Positions 50,563-57,812 of a DNA stretch of 64,000 bases are shown here, one piece after another (positions within the stretch are counted from its first letter, which is position 1; each line of letters begins with the position of its first letter). The DNA lies in the NCBI GenBank assembly GCA_963726825.1, contig CAVSDT010000002.1, positions 62,001 through 126,000 on the forward strand, given 5' to 3'. The position numbers and the translations under genes are program-made. The stretch is from DATLGB01 sp963726825 (GTDB taxonomy: Bacteria; Actinomycetota; Thermoleophilia; Solirubrobacterales; Solirubrobacteraceae). Under the pieces are notes generated by a model. It saw only the letters and a list, made by a program, of their open reading frames with translations, had not been told where the DNA came from and did not search any database.

Positions 50563-51441
50563 GTGTTCGACGGCTTCGAGACGGCGCGGCTCGCGACCCC
50601 GCGCGGGCCGGTCCACGCCCGGATCGGCGGCAGCGGCCCGCCCCTGCTGCTGCTGCATGGCTATCCCGAGACCCACCTGATGTGGCACGGGACGGTCGCC
50701 CGGCTGGGGCAGGACTTCACCGTCGTCGCCGCGGACCTGCCCGGCTACGGGGACTCGTTCAAGCCGGTGCCCGCTGCCGACCACGCACCGCACGCGAAGC
50801 GTGCGTGGGCCGCGGACCTCGTCGCGGCGATGGGGGCGGCCGGCTTCGAGCGCTTCGCGGTCGCCGGGCACGACCGCGGCGGGCGCGTCGCCTACCGCAT
50901 GGCGCTCGACCATCCGGACGTGGTCACGCGCCTGGCGGTGCTCGACATCGTCCCCACGGGCGAGGTGTGGGCGCGCGCGGACCGCCGCTTCGCCCTCGGC
51001 TACTGGCACTGGCCGTTCCTCGCCCAGCCGGCGCCGTTGCCGGAGCGGCTCATCCTCGGCGACCCCGACGGCTACTGGGACCACCACGTCGCACGGATGG
51101 GCCTCCGCGCCGCGCCCGGGCGCTTCCCTCAACGCGTGCTGGAGGCCTACCGGGCGCAGCTGCGCGACCCGGCGGCGGTCGAGGCGATCTGCGAGGACTA
51201 CCGGGCGGGCGCGACGATCGACGTCGAGATCGACGCCGGCGGCGGCACCATCGCCTGTCCCACGCTGGCGCTGTGGGGGACGCGCGGCGCCTTGGAGGGC
51301 TTCTACGGCGACGTCGCCGCAGTCTGGCGCCCGTGGGCTGCCGACCTGCAGGGCCGCGGCATCGACGCGTCCCACTTCCTCGTCGAGGACGCGCCGGACG
51401 AGGTCGCGGCGGAGCTCGTTGCCTTCTTCGCCGCCCGGTGA
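50563..51441 (+). CDS. Alpha/beta hydrolase, fluoroacetate dehalogenase-like
   Basis: 292 residues from GTG 50563, 9 bp after the permease. The nucleophile elbow is GHDRGGRVAYRMALDHP with Asp as nucleophile, as in haloacetate dehalogenases and epoxide hydrolases; Arg-Gly-Gly-Arg matches the carboxylate/halide-binding arginines. YWHWPFLAQPAPLPERL carries the His-Trp halide pocket of fluoroacetate dehalogenase, and SHFLVEDAPDEV gives the catalytic His. Predicted to release halide from a 2-haloacid, producing a 2-hydroxy acid; epoxide hydrolase is the alternative. Confidence 0.85.
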   Translation: MFDGFETARLATPRGPVHARIGGSGPPLLLLHGYPETHLMWHGTVARLGQDFTVVAADLPGYGDSFKPVPAADHAPHAKRAWAADLVAAMGAAGFERFAVAGHDRGGRVAYRMALDHPDVVTRLAVLDIVPTGEVWARADRRFALGYWHWPFLAQPAPLPERLILGDPDGYWDHHVARMGLRAAPGRFPQRVLEAYRAQLRDPAAVEAICEDYRAGATIDVEIDAGGGTIACPTLALWGTRGALEGFYGDVAAVWRPWAADLQGRGIDASHFLVEDAPDEVAAELVAFFAAR

Positions 51442-51552
51442 ACCAGCTCCGAAGGGCGCTGAGCGCCGGCCGGTGCTCGCTGACCCCGTGATGACGTGGT
51501 CGGTGGGCGCCGGCGGGTTGGGGGTGGGGTGGGGTGGGGTGGGCTGGGGGCG
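51440..51552. repeat. Dispersed intergenic repeat, copy B, with strong G-quadruplex tract
   Basis: Positions 51440-51518 align gap-free with 21245-21323, including identical outer blocks of 14 and 28 nt. It begins within the dehalogenase-like stop codon. The tail 51516-51550 is a succession of GGG/GGGG runs split by single T or C, an ideal intramolecular G-quadruplex on the + strand, and ends at the stop codon of the minus-strand gene. The insert GGCGC-TGA-GCGCC forms a small hairpin. Confidence 0.78.
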
Positions 51553-52053
51553 CTAGGGCGCGCGGAGTGCAGCGGCGGCGCGCTCGACCGCCCCCGACGA
51601 GGCGCCCGCGACGACGACGCCGGTGCAGCGGTCCAGTGCGCCGGCGGCGACGGCGGAACCGGCGCCGGCGCCGAAGCGGCCCGTCCCCGTGCCGACGGCC
51701 TGCGGTGCGGAGTTCCCGTCGGTGAGCGCGTACAGGCGGGCGAAGGCGTCCCCCTCGATGGCCGCGTCCTGGGAGACCAGGACGGTCACGCGGACCTTCG
51801 CGGCGCCGCGGCCGACGTCGGCGGAGCTCGCCGGCAGGAAGTCGCGACTGACCGACGGCGGTTGACCGCCGCGCACACCCGTCAGCTCCCGGCCGGTCAC
51901 GGGCCGCGCTCCGCGGCTGCCCGCCACGTCCGTCGCCGCGACGGCCGGCGCCCCGCCGCAGGGGCCGTCCTGGGTGGAGCGGTAGAGCTTGGCCGCGCCG
52001 TAGCCGAGCCCGGCCAGGACGGCGCCGAGGACGAGGATCACGACGGGGCGCAC
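51553..52053 (-). CDS. Hypothetical membrane-anchored/secreted protein
   Basis: 166 residues from GTG 52053, chosen because it begins a hydrophobic segment (RPVVILVLGAVLAGLGYGAAKLY). The rest is Ala/Gly-rich with beta-like stretches (AKVRVTVLVSQDAAIEGDAFARLYAL) and two Cys. No family recognised. The repeat copy B with its G-rich tract lies immediately after its stop codon. Confidence 0.55.
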   Translation of the reverse strand: MRPVVILVLGAVLAGLGYGAAKLYRSTQDGPCGGAPAVAATDVAGSRGARPVTGRELTGVRGGQPPSVSRDFLPASSADVGRGAAKVRVTVLVSQDAAIEGDAFARLYALTDGNSAPQAVGTGTGRFGAGAGSAVAAGALDRCTGVVVAGASSGAVERAAAALRAP

Positions 52054-52109
52054 TCCGTCAGCATCGCAGCGCCGCGACCGCGTTGCGCGGCGGCGCCGCT
52101 TCCGGCAGA

Positions 52110-52137
52110 GTGGGGAGTGGCACGTCCCACTGCCCAC
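52110..52137. promoter_or_regulatory. 28-bp palindromic operator, site 3
   Basis: Left arm GTGGGGAGTG and right arm CACTGCCCAC (9/10 complementary) around GCACGTCC; the inner 16 bp AGTGGCACGTCCCACT is nearly a perfect palindrome. It lies 13 bp before the BKACE start. Best of the three related sites. Confidence 0.75.
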
Positions 52138-52150
52138 GAAGAAGGTTCCC

Positions 52151-53011
52151 TTGGCCGTCGACGACCCCGTCATCATCACCTGCGCGATCTCCGGCGCGCT
52201 CGCCGACCGCGAGCAGTGTCCCGCGATCCCCTACACCCCGGCGGAGTACGCGGCCGAGGCGCGGCGGATCGTCGACGAGGGCGGCGTGCACATCCACATC
52301 CACGCCCGCACGCCCGACGGGAAGCCGTCGGTCGAGGTCGCCGACTTCGCGGCCATCAAGGCCGCGATCGTCGACGAGGTGGGCGACGCCGCGATCATCA
52401 ACTTCTCCACCGGCACGATCGGCGTGCCGGTCGCCAAGCGCGTCGAGTACCTGCGCGAGTGCCGCCCGGACGTCGCCGCGCTCAACATGGGCTCGCTCAA
52501 CTACGCCAAGTACTCGCCGCGGCGCAAGGCGTTCGTCTTCGACATGGTCTTCGCCAACCCGTTCGGCGAGATCATCGAGCTGCTGGAGGCGATGCGGGAG
52601 CTGCACATCAAGCCCGAGCACGAGTGCTTCGACACCGGCCACGTCGCCTCCATCACGCCGCTGCTGGACATGGGCCTGCTCGACGCCCCGGTGCACGCCG
52701 ACTTCATCATGGGCGTGCTCGGCGGCGTGCAGCCGACGACGCGCAACCTGATCGCGATGAGCGAGAACCTGCCGGAGGGCACCCACCACTGGGGCGTGAT
52801 CGGCATCGGCCGCGTCCAGTGGCAGATGATCGCCGCCGCGCTGACGCTCGGCGGCTCCATCCGCGTCGGCCTCGAGGACAACCTCTACCTGCCCGACGGC
52901 ACGATGGCGACGTCCAACGGGGAGCTCGTCGCCCGTGCCCGCCGCCTCACGGAGGACGTCGGCCGCCGCCCGGCGACGGTGCAGGAGGCGCGGAGGCTCC
53001 TGGCCCTGTGA
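52151..53011 (+). CDS. BKACE family 3-keto acid cleavage enzyme
   Basis: 286 residues from TTG 52151. Beta-keto acid cleavage enzymes condense a 3-keto acid with acetyl-CoA and split it into acetoacetate and a new CoA ester, as Kce does in lysine fermentation. Zinc-site motif GGVHIHIHAR (two His), the FSTGTIG and HECFDTGHV strands and the late metal Glu in VGLEDNLYLPDG are intact. Substrate specificity cannot be read. It carries palindrome site 3 upstream and overlaps the MerR gene by 4 nt. Confidence 0.9.
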   Translation: MAVDDPVIITCAISGALADREQCPAIPYTPAEYAAEARRIVDEGGVHIHIHARTPDGKPSVEVADFAAIKAAIVDEVGDAAIINFSTGTIGVPVAKRVEYLRECRPDVAALNMGSLNYAKYSPRRKAFVFDMVFANPFGEIIELLEAMRELHIKPEHECFDTGHVASITPLLDMGLLDAPVHADFIMGVLGGVQPTTRNLIAMSENLPEGTHHWGVIGIGRVQWQMIAAALTLGGSIRVGLEDNLYLPDGTMATSNGELVARARRLTEDVGRRPATVQEARRLLAL

Positions 53012-53655
53012 GCGACCGTCCGCCCGGCACGCTGAAGATGGCCGAGCTGGCCGAGCGCTCCGGCGTCTCGACCGGCACGATCAAGCACTACCTGCGCGAG
53101 GGGCTCTTGGACGGCGGCGATCCCGAGGTCGTGCGCACGAGCCGCAACATGGCGTGGTACCCGCCGGCCTTCGTCGAGCGGATCCGGCTGATCAAGCGGC
53201 TGCAGGGCGAGCGCTTCATGCCGCTGCGCCACATCCGCGCGGTCCTGCGGTCCGACCAGCCGCGCACGTCGCGCGCCGAGGTGCTCGAGCGCCTCGACCT
53301 CCCGGCCAACGTGCTCGACGCGCTGGGCAAGGCGGGCGCGCTCGAGCCGACGGACGCCGGCTACGGGCCCGACGACATGCGCGTGATCGAGGCGATCGTC
53401 CGCTTCCGCGACGGCGGCTACGACGAGGCGCTGGGCTTCACGGTCTACGACACCGTCCGCTACCGGCGCGCGCTCGAGCCGCTGGTCGCCGAGGAGGTGC
53501 AGGTGCTGCTGGGCAACCTCGCCGAGGTCGACGAGGCCCGGGCGGTCGAGATCATCCGCGCGGGCGCCGAGCCGCTGCGTGAGCTGCTCGGCGCCTTGCA
53601 CTCGCGGATGCTCCTCGCGGAGCTCGACCGGGTCCTGCAGGGTCCTACGGGGTGA
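53008..53655 (+). CDS. MerR family transcriptional regulator
   Basis: 215 residues from GTG 53008, overlapping the BKACE stop. N-terminal winged helix LKMAELAERSGVSTGTIKHYLREGLL ... AWYPPAFVERIRLIKRLQGERFMPLRHIRAVL, then a helical C-terminal part with YTVYDTVRYRRAL-like and LLGNLAEVDEARAVEIIRAGAEPL segments. It lacks the Cys cluster of metal-sensing MerR proteins, so a small organic or CoA-type ligand is likely. It is the closest regulator to the 28-bp palindromes and the best local candidate to bind them. Confidence 0.87.
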   Translation: MSDRPPGTLKMAELAERSGVSTGTIKHYLREGLLDGGDPEVVRTSRNMAWYPPAFVERIRLIKRLQGERFMPLRHIRAVLRSDQPRTSRAEVLERLDLPANVLDALGKAGALEPTDAGYGPDDMRVIEAIVRFRDGGYDEALGFTVYDTVRYRRALEPLVAEEVQVLLGNLAEVDEARAVEIIRAGAEPLRELLGALHSRMLLAELDRVLQGPTG

Positions 53656-54499
53656 TCGTCACGTAGACGCGCTTGCGCGCGCCGGCCGCCGTCGCGGTGC
53701 CGTCGGAGTTGCGCGGGGACACGACGAACGCGTTCGCGTTCTTGGCGTTCGCGGGTGCGCACTCGACGGACGCGGTCTGGCACGCCGCCGCGGAGACCTC
53801 GCCGCCGAAGTTCGGATCAGCGGCGCCGTCGCCGCTCTGATCGATCTTGTTCTGCAGCGCGATCGTCGCGCCGATGCCGACGGCGTTCGTCGGGGCGCCG
53901 GCGTCGATGTAGACGTTGGTGTTGGTCGTGTAGGCGTCCAGCACCTTGAAGCCGCCGGACTGGGCCTCGATCTGGCCGGCCTCGTTGAGCAGCAGCCAGC
54001 GGGTCTTCAGCGCGGCACCGTCGAGACCGTCGACGCGGTCGGCGTTGAGCCCGGTCGCGACGCCCGTGGCGTTCGTGGTGAACGGCTTGGACGCGTCGCC
54101 GGCCTTGGCCGCCGTGATCGAGCCGACCTGCGCGCCCTGGGCCGCGAACTGGAAGGCCTCGCCCGTGGCGAGGTTGTTCGCGCGCAGGCAGGGGTTGTTG
54201 CCCTTGCCGGTGGCGGCCCGGCAGCCGTAGATCGCGCCACCACCGCTCGAGGAGGTGTTCGACTGGCGGGTCGTGTAGCCCCCGGTGCGACCCCCGTCCT
54301 CGCGCTCGTTGGAGACGATCGAGGTCTCCTGGCTGGAGGTGTTGCGCTTGCCGCTGCGCAGCACGTCACCGGTGGCGGCGACGCCAACCGACGACGCACC
54401 GAGCGCGATGACGAGGCCCGTGACGACTGCCGCCCGGGTGCGGGGACGGCCGTCATGACGGCGCCACCAGCTCTTGATCCTGCCCTGTTGGTCTTCCAT
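53645..54499 (-). CDS. Hypothetical surface/secreted protein
   Basis: 284 residues from ATG 54499. Basic N-terminus with a TM/signal segment (AAVVTGLVIALGASSVGVAATG) followed by a Ser/Thr/Gly-rich stretch and NADRVDGLDGAALKTRWLLLNEAGQIEAQSGGF. The ADxVDGxDGxxL motif recurs in exported actinobacterial proteins of unknown role. The last third is Ala/Asn-rich with VVSPRNSDGTATAAGARKRVYVTITP. Convergent with MerR, 11-bp overlap. Confidence 0.65.
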   Translation of the reverse strand: MEDQQGRIKSWWRRHDGRPRTRAAVVTGLVIALGASSVGVAATGDVLRSGKRNTSSQETSIVSNEREDGGRTGGYTTRQSNTSSSGGGAIYGCRAATGKGNNPCLRANNLATGEAFQFAAQGAQVGSITAAKAGDASKPFTTNATGVATGLNADRVDGLDGAALKTRWLLLNEAGQIEAQSGGFKVLDAYTTNTNVYIDAGAPTNAVGIGATIALQNKIDQSGDGAADPNFGGEVSAAACQTASVECAPANAKNANAFVVSPRNSDGTATAAGARKRVYVTITP

Positions 54500-54613
54500 G
54501 TCCGTCGCAACAGCCCCGGGGGGCGAGGGTTGCGGCTACCGGTCAGGTGGCGCCGCGGCTGCAAGGCCCCACCCGCCCCGGCTCCGTCGCCCGCGCGGGA
54601 TAGCGTTGCGCCC

Positions 54614-55018
54614 ATGTCCCGCCTCCTGCGCGCCGAACGACCGGGCACGGCGGCGCTCGCGCTGCTGGGGCTCGGCGCCGTCGCCGTGTTCGTCGCGGGC
54701 TTCGAGCACGCGCGCCTGTTCCATCGCGGCTACGCCGCCGTCGACGTCGTCGGGCCCCTGTTCGTGCTCAACGGCATCGCCTCCGCGATCGTCGTGCTCC
54801 TGCTGGTCTTCGACCGGGTCGCGCTGTTCGTGCTCGGCGCGCTGGGGGTGAGCCTCGGGTCGCTCGTGGCGATCCTCCTCTCGCACACCGGGAGCTTCCT
54901 CGGCTTCTCCGAGCACGGCCTGGACGCGTCGGCGCGCGTGATCGTCGTGGCCGAGCTCGCCGCGACGGTCCTGGTGGCGGCCGGCGGCGCGGTCGCCGTC
55001 CGCGGCCGGCGGGGGTGA
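54614..55018 (+). CDS. Hypothetical four-TM membrane protein
   Basis: 134 residues from ATG 54614. TM segments ALALLGLGAVAVFVAGFEHARLF, VVGPLFVLNGIASAIVVLLLVF, VALFVLGALGVSLGSLVAILLS and VIVVAELAATVLVAAGGAVAV. No family recognised. It is followed 4 bp later by a cytochrome c gene in the same direction, suggesting a membrane partner for electron transfer. Confidence 0.65.
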   Translation: MSRLLRAERPGTAALALLGLGAVAVFVAGFEHARLFHRGYAAVDVVGPLFVLNGIASAIVVLLLVFDRVALFVLGALGVSLGSLVAILLSHTGSFLGFSEHGLDASARVIVVAELAATVLVAAGGAVAVRGRRG

Positions 55019-55022
55019 CGGC

Positions 55023-55514
55023 GTGCGGCTCGTGATCGCCGCGGCCGTCGTCGTCGTGATGGGCGCGGCCGTCCTGGGCGTCGGGATGGGGGACTCGCCG
55101 CTGGGCGCCCGGCCCGCCGAGCGCCGCGAGCTGCCCCCCGACCAGCTGGCCGCGTCGCGCGAGCGGATCGCCGGCGGGGACGCGGAGGTCCGGAAGGGGC
55201 GCGCGGCGTTCCTCGCGGAGGGCTGCGGCAACTGCCACACCGTCGGGGCGCTCGACGGCGCCGACGGCGAGCTCGGGCCGCGCCTGGACCGGCTGGACGA
55301 CGGCCCGGAGGAGCTCGCCGACGACATCACCATGCCCGCCCGCGGCGGCCCGCCCGGCTTCCCGCTGGGTCTGATGCCGCGCGACTACGCCCAACGCATG
55401 GACGCGGACGAGATCCGCGCGATCGCCCGCTTCCTCCAGATCGCCTCCGGCGGCGGCGAGGCGGCGCCCGGCGGCGCGGGTGACGAGGGCCGCTCGCCCC
55501 CGGACGACGACTGA
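55023..55514 (+). CDS. Membrane-anchored c-type cytochrome
   Basis: 163 residues from GTG 55023. An uncleaved signal anchor (RLVIAAAVVVVMGAAVLGVGMG), then a single cytochrome c domain with heme motif C68-GN-C71-H72 and probable axial Met in LGLMPRDYAQRM. The C-terminus is a Gly/Asp-rich tail. It probably carries electrons at the outer membrane face; the reductase/oxidase partners are not in the window. Convergent with the DUF2804 gene. Confidence 0.87.
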   Translation: MRLVIAAAVVVVMGAAVLGVGMGDSPLGARPAERRELPPDQLAASRERIAGGDAEVRKGRAAFLAEGCGNCHTVGALDGADGELGPRLDRLDDGPEELADDITMPARGGPPGFPLGLMPRDYAQRMDADEIRAIARFLQIASGGGEAAPGGAGDEGRSPPDDD

Positions 55515-55518
55515 CCGG

Positions 55519-56370
55519 TCACCAGCGCGCGGAGTGACGCTCCATGACGCCGAGGCCCTCCGCGAGCTCGCCGGCGCCGGGCAGCACGCCGGCGAAGGTC
55601 CCGAACGGCGCCTCGTAGTCGGAGGCGACGAGGCCGCGGTCCTCGTGGTGGGCGCGGCCCGCCTCGGCGCTGAAGCGCAGCCCGCCGCCCTCGGCGAAGT
55701 CCACGCCGGCCAGGGCCGGGGCGAAGGAGACCGGGCCGACCTCGTGCGCCTCGCCGTCGACCCAGACGGAGCGCTCGGACGCCGAGGGGGCGTCGTGCAG
55801 GCCGTCCACGAGGTTCCAGGCCACGGCGGACCCGGCGGTGGTCGTGCCGACCCCGGCGCTCCAGCGCCAGTCGGTGTGGCGCGCGTGATAGCCGGCGGAG
55901 TCGTCGACGAACCCGCGCGCGTCGACGAGGACGGTGCGCTCGCCGATGCGGACGCTGCCGCGGACGACGATCCCGCCCTGCTTGCGCGTCCAGGCGTACC
56001 CGGCCGGGCCGTGGGGGGAGACGGTCTCGATCCCCGCGACCTCGTCGAGCACGAGGTCGATCGTGACGGGGCCGTCCTGGACCTGCACGCGCGAGCCGCC
56101 GAGCCGGACGAGGCCGCGGCGGCGGACGGTGTGCTCGGCGAGGATCCGCGAGCGGCGGTCCCACACCGCCCACCACCCGACGGGCACGGGGCCGACGTGG
56201 GCGACGGCGGCGCACAGGAGCACCTGCTCGTCGAAGCAGCCGACCCAGCGCCAGCGCTTGAGCGGGCGGGTCCCCAGCCGGCCGGGCATCGGGCCGGGCG
56301 GCAGCGCGACCGCCGGGCGGCCGGGCATGCCCGTGCGCCATGGGCCGAGGGTCGGTGGCGGCGTCAGCAC
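55519..56370 (-). CDS. DUF2804 family protein
   Basis: 283 residues. Trp- and His-rich beta protein: RWRWVGCFDEQVLLCAAVAHVGPVPVGWWAVWDRRSRIL, YHARHTDWRWSAGVGTTTAGSAVAWNLVDGLHDAP, FAPALAGVDFAEGGGLRFSAEA. This matches DUF2804, a predicted tocopherol-cyclase/AttH-like lipocalin-related family of unknown function. Start GTG/ATG near 56370. Divergent from a TetR gene with a perfect palindrome between them, so probably TetR-regulated. Confidence 0.82.
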   Translation of the reverse strand: MLTPPPTLGPWRTGMPGRPAVALPPGPMPGRLGTRPLKRWRWVGCFDEQVLLCAAVAHVGPVPVGWWAVWDRRSRILAEHTVRRRGLVRLGGSRVQVQDGPVTIDLVLDEVAGIETVSPHGPAGYAWTRKQGGIVVRGSVRIGERTVLVDARGFVDDSAGYHARHTDWRWSAGVGTTTAGSAVAWNLVDGLHDAPSASERSVWVDGEAHEVGPVSFAPALAGVDFAEGGGLRFSAEAGRAHHEDRGLVASDYEAPFGTFAGVLPGAGELAEGLGVMERHSARW

Positions 56371-56397
56371 CGCAGCGAGGCTATGGTGGCGGCAGTG

Positions 56398-56413
56398 TTG
56401 ACTCGCGAGTCAA
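56398..56413. promoter_or_regulatory. Perfect 16-bp palindrome, TetR operator
   Basis: TTGACTCGCGAGTCAA, perfectly self-complementary, 25 bp before the TetR ATG (56439) and 27 bp from the DUF2804 start (56370). Its first half can also serve as a -35 element. The form and position are those of a TetR-family operator acting on itself and the divergent gene. Confidence 0.75.
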
Positions 56414-56438
56414 TAGCCGCCCCGGGGCGGAGTGCGTG

Positions 56439-57062
56439 ATGGCCACGCGGGCCAGCGCCGAGGACCGGCGGCGGCAGATCCTCGACGCCGCGGTGCGCGT
56501 CTTCGCCCGCCAGGGGTTCCACGGCTGCCGCGTGTCGGACATCGCGGACGAGGCCGGCGTCGCCTACGGGCTCGTCTACCACTACTTCGGGTCCAAGGAC
56601 CTGATCCTCGACACGCTCTTCCTCGAGCGCTGGGACCTGCTGCTGGAGGCGATCGCGGGGGTCCAGAACCGCCGCGGCGAGGCGCGCGACAAGCTCCATT
56701 CCGTCGCCGGCTTCATCATCGACTCCTACCGCCACGACCCCGAGCTGATGAAGGTCATCATCGTCGAGGTCACCCGGGCGGCGAACTCCTTCGGCGGTCG
56801 CCACTTCGGCAAGATCCGCGAGGCCTACGACGGCATCGCCGAGATCGTGCGCGATGCCCAGCGCGTCGGGACCTTCCGCACCGACGTCGACGCGGCCTTC
56901 GCCGCGATGACGTTCTACGGGGCGATCGAGCAGGTGCTGACCGCCTGGATCTTCGGCGTGCTCGAGCAGTCCGACGCCCGCTACGAGGACGCCAAGCAGG
57001 CCATCGTGGTGACCATCTGCGACGGGCTCGACGCTCCTGCGCCGCAGCGTGTGCTTGACTGA
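56439..57062 (+). CDS. TetR/AcrR family regulator (FadR/FadR-like)
   Basis: 207 residues from ATG 56439. HTH: RRRQILDAAVRVFARQGFHGCRVSDIADEAGVAYGLVYHYFGSKDLIL. The ligand domain FLERWDLLLEAI ... FIIDSYRHDPELMKVIIVEVTRAANSF ... TDVDAAFAAMTFYGAIEQVLTAWIFG is the TetR_C pattern common in FadR/YsiA-type fatty-acyl-CoA sensors. Predicted repressor of itself and the DUF2804 gene through the palindrome at 56398. Confidence 0.9.
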   Translation: MATRASAEDRRRQILDAAVRVFARQGFHGCRVSDIADEAGVAYGLVYHYFGSKDLILDTLFLERWDLLLEAIAGVQNRRGEARDKLHSVAGFIIDSYRHDPELMKVIIVEVTRAANSFGGRHFGKIREAYDGIAEIVRDAQRVGTFRTDVDAAFAAMTFYGAIEQVLTAWIFGVLEQSDARYEDAKQAIVVTICDGLDAPAPQRVLD

Positions 57063-57067
57063 CCGCC

Positions 57068-57205
57068 ATGTCGGACAACGACGTCGTCAAGCGCCTGCTC
57101 TGGTCCGGCCTCCTCGCCGGCCTGGGTGCGGCCGCCTCCATCGCGACCTCGAAGGTCGCGGCCGCCATCTGGCGCCGCATCTACGACGAGGACCCGCCCG
57201 AGTGA
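57068..57205 (+). CDS. Small DUF4235-like membrane protein
   Basis: 45 residues from ATG 57068: MSDNDVVKRLLWSGLLAGLG, then AAASIATSKVAAAIWRRIYDEDPPE. A single hydrophobic helix with the WRRxxxEDPP ending is characteristic of DUF4235 proteins, which in actinobacteria usually precede holin-like and DUF3618 genes as they do here. It starts 5 bp after the TetR gene and overlaps the next start by 4 nt. Confidence 0.82.
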   Translation: MSDNDVVKRLLWSGLLAGLGAAASIATSKVAAAIWRRIYDEDPPE

Positions 57206-57384
57206 GCGCCCCCGACGCGCAGGATCCGGCCGCGACCGTCCCGGGCGACGGCGGCGCCAGCGGCTCGCCGCTCGACGCGATCACGGAGCATCCGTTCGTG
57301 CAGGAGCACCCGGAGGCCCTCGTCGGCGGCGCGTTCGTCGGCGCCTTCGTGCTGGCCAAGCTGCTGAAGGCGATCGGCAACTGA
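57202..57384 (+). CDS. Small hypothetical membrane protein
   Basis: 60 residues from GTG 57202, overlapping the DUF4235-like stop. Charged N-terminus, then PFVQEHPEALVGGAFVGAFVLAKLLKAIGN, one glycine-rich helix that could insert in the membrane. No family recognised; the overlaps on both sides make it a real member of the membrane operon. Confidence 0.7.
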   Translation: MSAPDAQDPAATVPGDGGASGSPLDAITEHPFVQEHPEALVGGAFVGAFVLAKLLKAIGN

Positions 57385-57812
57385 TGGCCGAGCCCTCAAC
57401 CCGCGAGCTCGCGGCGGCCGTCGAGGAGGTCACCAAGCGCGCGCAGCTGATCATCCGCGACGAGATCGAGCTGGCCAAGGCCGAGGTCACCGAGAAGGCG
57501 ACCAAGCTCGCCAAGGGCGCGGCGATCGGCGCTGCGGCGGGGATCTTCCTGCTCGGCGCGCTGATCTACGGGCTCCACTCCTTCTCCTGGCTGATCTACC
57601 GGCTGTTCTTCGCGGACGGCAACGGGGTCTGGCTCGGGTACCTGATCACGACCGTGCTGCTGATCCTGCTGGCGGTCGTCGCCGGGCTGGTCGCCAAGAA
57701 GCTCGTGACGAGCGGCGCCCCGCCGACCCCGAAGATGGCCATCGAGGAGGCCCAGCTCGTGAAGAAGACCGTCGACGACGCCCGCTCGGGCGACCGGAGG
57801 CTCGACGCATGA
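57384..57812 (+). CDS. Phage holin family/DUF1469 membrane protein (Holin-X type)
   Basis: 142 residues from ATG 57384, sharing one base with the previous stop. An N-terminal amphipathic helix (LAAAVEEVTKRAQLIIRDEIELAKAEVTEKATKLAKG), two TM helices (AAIGAAAGIFLLGALIYGL; YLITTVLLILLAVVAGLVAKKLV) and an acidic tail are the actinobacterial Holin-X/DUF1469 pattern. These are chromosomal envelope proteins, not phage lysis genes in this context. Followed by DUF3618 with a 4-nt overlap. Confidence 0.88.
   Translation: MAEPSTRELAAAVEEVTKRAQLIIRDEIELAKAEVTEKATKLAKGAAIGAAAGIFLLGALIYGLHSFSWLIYRLFFADGNGVWLGYLITTVLLILLAVVAGLVAKKLVTSGAPPTPKMAIEEAQLVKKTVDDARSGDRRLDA

Noticed and set aside
51496..53008. N-terminal extension of the MerR reading frame
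   Set aside because: It is antisense or out of frame to the hypothetical and BKACE genes; the MerR HTH begins just after GTG 53008.
57384..57812. Prophage lysis gene suggested by the holin-like name
   Set aside because: Neighbours are DUF4235 and DUF3618 chromosomal envelope genes; no phage structural or integrase genes are present.
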